A stretch of DNA of 11,581 nt from JBNJEM01 sp051745935 (GTDB lineage: Bacteria > Planctomycetota > Planctomycetia > Pirellulales > Pirellulaceae): contig JBNJEM010000195.1 of assembly GCA_051745935.1 (NCBI GenBank), positions 1 to 11,581 on the forward strand, in the 5' to 3' direction. Position 1 is the first letter of the stretch. Every line of letters starts with the position of its first letter. Positions 9,501 to 11,581 of the stretch are shown here, piece after piece. Below the pieces are notes generated by a model, which made no database searches, was not told where the DNA came from, and saw only the letters and a list, made by a program, of their open reading frames with translations. The position numbers were made by a program, and so were the translations under genes.

Positions 9501-10524
9501 TTACGATCCAGCCGTCCTTATCGCCCAGCGACCGGAGGATATCAGTATCACGGACGTTGGACGGCATGCCAGGATGCCGTGGGAAGTCGACGGCCGGCGC
9601 TGGCATACCCGGGATCGTGTGGGGCGCAAAGGAGAACCCTGTAGATGGGATGGCAAAACCCTGGATCGCGTCGTGGACCGGATCCACGAGCTGGGTACGT
9701 TCAGCGATACCGACTGGAGTGCGCGCGGCGTGGTGGAAATCGCCGCCACCAAGAAATCGATTGGCTGGTTCTTTCACGCCATTACCGGCGAAACGTGGCT
9801 GCTGAAGATGAAATTCCGCGTCTCCAAGAGCACGTTTCGGCAACAGGAAATCATCAATCGGTTGGCGTTCAAGACACCCAATCAAATGGATGAATTGCCC
9901 ATCTACGGCAACCAACCGCGGGTCCAGTGCCACACGTTGCGGGGCCCTTGGCAGGAAGTGGAAATCAGGGTCCATTCATGGGAAGAAATCGACACCCCGG
10001 CGTTTTGGTCGTTCTTGGAGGAAGCCGTGGCCGGCTTTCAGGAATTTGAAAAACGGACGGAACTCAAACCAGAAGATCATATGCCCTGGAAGAAACTCGG
10101 GAAACGCTGGCATTTCATGCGCAAAGGATTTCCCCCCAGTAAAAAGATCATGTGGGACCAGGGCGTCTGGGAAGCACTGCACAGTATCCTGGAGCAAGTT
10201 GCTCCCGAAGGGCAATTCGTATGGAACAACAAGGTGCTCGTGCACCTTCACCTACCTGGCCAACACGAACCGTGGGCCACGGTCAACACCAAACGGCCCG
10301 AGTCGCTGGACCTGACGCTAACCGGCCCGAAAGGTTGTGTCACGATGGGACGTCTGGCCGGCTTCGCCCGGGACCGTCGGCTCGACTGCACCCGGTCCGA
10401 TCGCGACCTGGTTCACCTCACGTTCGTCACCAAGGAAGATCTTCAAAACGGTGATCTGGCGGCATTGCTGGCGGAACATAAAGATGCCGCCGTGAACGCA
10501 AACGAACAGCAACCCTTGAATTGA
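3511..10524 (+). CDS. uvrA: Tandem-duplicated excinuclease ABC subunit A with novel C-terminal extension
   Basis: A 2337-residue UvrA, about 2.4 times the usual ~950. UvrA finds DNA lesions in nucleotide excision repair and loads UvrB, in the cytoplasm. Unit 1 (1-970): Walker A at 33-41 and 675-683, signatures LSGGE 523-527 and 864-868, Walker B D549-E550 and D891-E892, H-loops H582 and H924. Zinc cysteines are 122/125 with 432/435, 269/272/293/296 and 774/777/797/800. Residues ~130-250 match the UvrB-binding region. A basic Arg/Gly/Lys linker (~971-1000) leads to unit 2 (~1001-1988): Walker A 1029-1037 and 1677-1685, signatures LSNGE 1489-1493 (altered) and LSGGE 1866-1870, Walker B D1515-E1516 and D1893-E1894, H-loops H1548 and H1926, zinc cysteines 1118/1121, 1408/1411, 1255/1258/1279/1282 and 1776/1779/1799/1802. 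A loop (~1600-1648) splits unit 2. Residues ~1989-2337 are a non-UvrA extension. The ATG at 3511 directly precedes the conserved N-terminus; the ribosome site is weak (GGAA). Large fused UvrA proteins are known as a class; no frameshift is seen. Confidence 0.95.
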   Translation: MPTSDVVIHGAREHNLRNVDVVLPRNQLICLTGVSGSGKSSLAFDTVFAEGQRRYVESLSSYARHFLGQMPKPEVDNITGLSPSISISQKSGGKNPRSTVGTITEVSDFLRVLFARVGQGFCPECGHPITAQSREQILAGILAMPENTHFAVLAPLVRQQKGAYRDLFSDLRTQGFSRARVDGRMVHLSDSLQLDRQMRHDIEVVVDRLVNQAGVRTRLAEAVEQALKLGHGTLLVTTRIAEPGEGAGAPETEPVPERTDRVYSAHYACTQCQISFEAPNPQLFSFNSPRGMCPLCDGLGEIYSFDPELLIPDDRLSFQKGCLEILGGWKKMGRWRRHIYKSVASTVERVKKLAPGTMLETPWRDLHPELQRLWLWGTGNQHITFIWRGGASPIKHGGRYEGIIPELMGKYRTSKSGPQRRKLEKYMRTLPCSECGGERLTKQARAVRITTRHPRFQDAPSRSLPQLCGLSISDAAAFFDELELDQVGHLIAAEVLKEIRARLGFLLNVGLDYLTLDRTAPTLSGGESQRIRLASQIGSGLAGVLYVLDEPSIGLHSRDNKRLLDTLQQLRDVGNTVVVVEHDEETMRAADHVIDFGPGPGVRGGDVVAAGSAAQIMKTPASITGQYLCGKLKIDVPAERREIRDEVVRVVGASHNNLKHVDVEIPTGAFVCVTGVSGSGKSSLVNDILVEVLRRDLNKGLGQPGAHHHLEGLEHLDKLIAIDQSPIGRVPRSNPATYIKVFDDIRDLFARLPESKLRGYMPGRFSFNVKGGRCEACKGNGATRLEMDFLADVWVDCPVCQGHRYNHETLQVRFKGKSIADVLEMDVQQALQLFENIPRVEHKLRTLHKVGLDYLQLGQPSPTLSGGEAQRIKLARELVKRSTGRTLYLLDEPTTGLHFADIQLLLDVLQGFVDVGNTVLVVEHHLDVIKQADWIVDLGPEGGEEGGRVVAAGTPEQVARCKQSHTGRALAQVLATDRGGRATGGRRRGKTKGSRKTPATTLTVQGARQHNLKSVDATLERERMTVFSGPSGSGKTSLAMDTIYAEGQRRYVESLSAYARQFVSQMQKPRLDHIHGLSPAIAIEQRNVGHTPRSTVGTVTEIHDYLRILFSRLGVPYCPDCEVPIGTQSVDEIVEKVMRVASGTRLYLLAPVEVKVGQDYETLWKEVQANGYQRVRVDGEIHGVGEAPSIDRRRKHRVEIVVDRVVVKEGARSRIAESVENGLALGQGTLMVARGQRDVPESRWETIRHSQHLACDRCGRSFEPLAPHAFSFNSPLGWCKNCEGLGTETGANPDALLKDSKLTLAEGAVALWPRVGHPVSRWMLGALERATGIPLDVPFEQLSARHRRTIMHGLGERWLDVHMDGEPGGRPPIFRYQFKGLYPALEEAARLSPALRSRLTHMIDDVPCSMCGGSRLREDAAAVRFQDATIDELCRRPLGDLQRDIARWNLSSRDKHIAGELLREVESRVAFLNDVGLEYLTLARGAATLSNGEAQRIRLASQLGSGLCGVLYVLDEPTIGLHPRDNARLLAALHGLRDLGNTLIVVEHDRDIIEGSDHVCDFGPGAGKQGGAIVAQGNPARLAKQRVSVTGPFLSGKRAISIPENRRMVPRKKDADDDQRANSRRQTTTPQPNGRGTFSEAYQPPADEWLEVIGARHNNLCNIHARVPLGTLTVITGPSGSGKSSLVDDVLHKELARRLHRAAVIPGAHDGIRGIKYINKVIRVDQQPLGNSPTSNPATYTGVFELIRMVFAELPEAKTRGYSQRRFSFNVPGGRCDRCEGNGKLRIEMHFLPDVWVECDTCGGRRYNPETLAVTYHGRSISDVLEMSCGEALELFHNLPRIRRVLQTLCDVGLDYLALGQAAPTLSGGEAQRVKLAAELARPDTGRTLYLLDEPTTGLHFQDLEKLLEVLHRLVDLGNTIVVIEHNLDVIKSADWVIDLGPEAGEHGGHVVAAGTPEQVAELASARRRKQAEGHRCYTGESLLPVLERGPYEQRQVYDPAVLIAQRPEDISITDVGRHARMPWEVDGRRWHTRDRVGRKGEPCRWDGKTLDRVVDRIHELGTFSDTDWSARGVVEIAATKKSIGWFFHAITGETWLLKMKFRVSKSTFRQQEIINRLAFKTPNQMDELPIYGNQPRVQCHTLRGPWQEVEIRVHSWEEIDTPAFWSFLEEAVAGFQEFEKRTELKPEDHMPWKKLGKRWHFMRKGFPPSKKIMWDQGVWEALHSILEQVAPEGQFVWNNKVLVHLHLPGQHEPWATVNTKRPESLDLTLTGPKGCVTMGRLAGFARDRRLDCTRSDRDLVHLTFVTKEDLQNGDLAALLAEHKDAAVNANEQQPLN
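9574..10047 (+). other. First copy of the duplicated domain in the UvrA C-terminal extension
   Basis: Residues 2022-2179 of the tandem UvrA. It opens with MPW (2022-2024) and GRRWH (2028-2032) and has tryptophans at 2031, 2046, 2069 and 2086. It ends with a beta-rich segment and a helix (EVEIRVHSWEEI, then FWSFLEEA). The second copy begins 169 residues later. No zinc, nucleotide-binding or nuclease motif is visible, and I do not recognise the family. Its place at the end of a DNA-repair ATPase suggests DNA or partner binding, which is inference only. Confidence 0.7.
10081..10479 (+). other. Second copy of the duplicated domain in the UvrA C-terminal extension
   Basis: Residues 2191-2323 of the tandem UvrA. 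MPW (2191-2193) and GKRWH (2196-2200) repeat the opening of the first copy. Tryptophans at 2215, 2238 and 2255 keep the same 23- and 17-residue spacing as 2046, 2069 and 2086. The end (LVHLTFVTKEDL, then LAALLAEH) aligns with the strand-helix end of copy one. This copy is about 25 residues shorter, with the deletion between the tryptophan-rich half and the last strand. Its TKRPESLDLTL segment faintly recalls small YjbR/MmcQ-like folds, a guess needing structure comparison. Confidence 0.7.
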
Positions 10525-10526
10525 AA

Positions 10527-10562
10527 TCGCCCATGTCTTCGCCCATGTCTTCGCCCATGTCC
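10527..10562 (+). repeat. Three 12-bp tandem repeats, each with an in-frame ATG
   Basis: The unit TCGCCCATGTCT is repeated at 10527-10538, 10539-10550 and 10551-10562 (the last base of the third copy is C). Each unit supplies an ATG in the frame of the downstream gene (10533, 10545, 10557), so the protein may begin as MSSPMSSPMSEQ or shorter. Because the unit is a multiple of three, gain or loss of copies would not shift the frame. Confidence 0.85.
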
Positions 10563-11207
10563 GAGCAACTCGTCTCTCCAGTTTTTCTGTTCCGGTTTTC
10601 GGTTCCGTGCCGGTATCGACACCAGGTGTGGGGGCCGGACGGCGTCCAACTGGAATCGAAATACCGGGTGCCAAGCTTCCGTGAACTGGAGGGCAACAAG
10701 TTGTTTGCCGACTTGCGTGTCGCCTGGAACAAAGAAGGACTGGCGTTTGACGTCCGGGTTGTGGGAAAGGCACGCGCCCCGTGGTGCCGCGACACCCGGC
10801 CGGCGGACAGCGACGGCCTTCACGTCTGGATTGATACGCGTGATACACACAACATCCACCGCGCCAGCCGCTTTTGTCATCGCTTCGCCTTCTTGCCGCG
10901 TGGTACTGGGGCCGGCGGAAACTCGCCACTCGCTCAATCAGTCCCGATTAACCGCGCCAAGGAACCGCCCAATGCCCCCGCGCCCAGTACATTGCGAGTG
11001 CGAAGTGAAAAGCGAGCCACTGGGTACGCCTTGGAGGCGTTCGTTCCCGCCGCCGCACTGAACGGCTACGATCCAGACGAATATCCTCGCCTGGGCTTCT
11101 CCTATGCGGTGATTGATCATGAGCTGGGATGGCAAACATTCAGCGTGGGACCGGAGCTGCCTTTCATGGAGGATCCGAGTTTGTGGGGGACGCTGGAATT
11201 GGCGTGA
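10533..11207 (+). CDS. Predicted CBM9/DOMON-like beta-sandwich protein, downstream of uvrA
   Basis: A 224-residue protein if it starts at the ATG at 10533. A TTG at 10521 would overlap the uvrA stop and give 228 residues; ATGs at 10545 and 10557 are equally possible. No clear Shine-Dalgarno is seen, so translation may be coupled to uvrA. The pattern resembles carbohydrate-binding family 9-like domains: an alternating strand segment LRVAWNKEGLAFDVRV (61-76), the DSDGLHVWIDTRD segment (93-105), then GYALEAFVPAAALNG (164-178) and a strand-rich end to LWGTLELA. NIHRASRFCHRF (107-118) is rich in His, Arg and Cys and looks like a conserved site. There is no signal peptide or membrane segment, unusual for a sugar-binding domain and consistent with a cytoplasmic job. 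Family assignment is by pattern and moderate; function is unknown. Confidence 0.7.
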   Translation: MSSPMSSPMSEQLVSPVFLFRFSVPCRYRHQVWGPDGVQLESKYRVPSFRELEGNKLFADLRVAWNKEGLAFDVRVVGKARAPWCRDTRPADSDGLHVWIDTRDTHNIHRASRFCHRFAFLPRGTGAGGNSPLAQSVPINRAKEPPNAPAPSTLRVRSEKRATGYALEAFVPAAALNGYDPDEYPRLGFSYAVIDHELGWQTFSVGPELPFMEDPSLWGTLELA

Positions 11208-11581
11208 ACCCCGGCGGAACCACAAGGCAATGCCGGTTGTCGAAGGTGAAAAAGCGGGGTAGCCAAGGAAACCCCGACCGCCGACGAGGTCCTGGGGGGG
11301 GAACATCGCCGTGGTCAAGATGGACAAGAGGGGACTCACGGTGGATGAGAGACGGAGCAACATCGCGTGGCAGGGCGCGGAAACCGCGGAACGCGGCGAC
11401 ACCCCGGCAAGAAGAGAAACACCACCCCGCATATCGCGTTTGTGGGGAAAAGCGACTGGAAATTGGGTCGGCACGGCGCGGCGGGGGTGAGGAAAAACTC
11501 CAAGTCGTTGCCATCCATATTGTTGCGCCGTTCGTTTCGCCGGTATTGAGACGAAAGGACCTCTAAGAGACCTAAAAAACC
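11208..11581. other. Terminal 374 bp without a convincing gene
   Basis: Frames cover this stretch on both strands (plus 11129-11566; minus 11514-11164 and 11474-10938), but the products are low in hydrophobic residues or Arg/Pro/Gly-rich and unrecognisable, and two of them run antisense or out of frame through the preceding gene. A 6-bp stem CGGGGT/ACCCCG (11255-11260, 11271-11276) with a 10-nt loop lies about 50 nt past the stop of the CBM9-like gene. It has no following T run, so it is at best a weak terminator candidate. A run of eight G is at 11294-11301. Confidence 0.45.

Noticed and set aside
11263..11490. Short plus-strand frame after the CBM9-like gene with a mixed-charge product
   Set aside because: Its composition is mildly protein-like, but it starts after a stop with no ribosome site, is under 60 residues from its first ATG, and shows no motif.
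11129..11566. Plus-strand frame of 145 codons at the right end
   Set aside because: It begins inside the CBM9-like gene in another frame, its composition is Arg/Gly-rich, and there is no homology signal.

Overview
The window looks like a piece of a Planctomycetes chromosome, moderately GC-rich. Three things point there: a Tat-exported Gfo/Idh/MocA oxidoreductase of the type expanded in that phylum, a DUF362 protein beside it, and a giant tandem UvrA of 2337 residues. The phylum call is inference from gene content; there is no rRNA or tRNA marker.

Layout: positions 1-291 hold no gene but contain repeat pieces and a strong hairpin. Two minus-strand genes follow. The Gfo/Idh/MocA protein (3049 down to 1622) is transcribed first, and the DUF362 protein with C-terminal cysteines (1512 down to 292) comes 109 bp later. 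A 461 bp divergent intergenic region (3050-3510) carries a good Shine-Dalgarno sequence for the oxidoreductase. On its other side it carries a plausible sigma-70-type promoter for uvrA, with a direct repeat of GTTC just downstream. The plus strand then carries the tandem uvrA (3511-10524), followed without a gap by a small gene for a protein resembling the CBM9/DOMON-like beta-sandwich group (10533-11207). The last 374 bp show no convincing gene.

The centre of interest is the uvrA gene. One uninterrupted frame encodes two full UvrA units, so it has four ABC nucleotide-binding domains, two complete sets of zinc cysteines and two UvrB-binding regions. UvrA normally works as a homodimer, so this chain could act as a covalent dimer or as a higher-order assembly. 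The two units are diverged. Unit 2 has LSNGE in place of LSGGE at one ABC signature. After the second unit comes an extension of about 350 residues that contains a duplicated domain of about 130-160 residues. The duplication is visible as repeated MPW and G-[RK]-R-W-H motifs and a matching tryptophan spacing. I do not recognise this domain; it is the best candidate here for something undescribed.

uvrA and the downstream gene are almost certainly co-transcribed. The downstream start region is a triplicated 12-bp repeat offering three in-frame ATG codons, plus a TTG that overlaps the uvrA stop. The minus-strand pair has no evident functional link to the repair genes.
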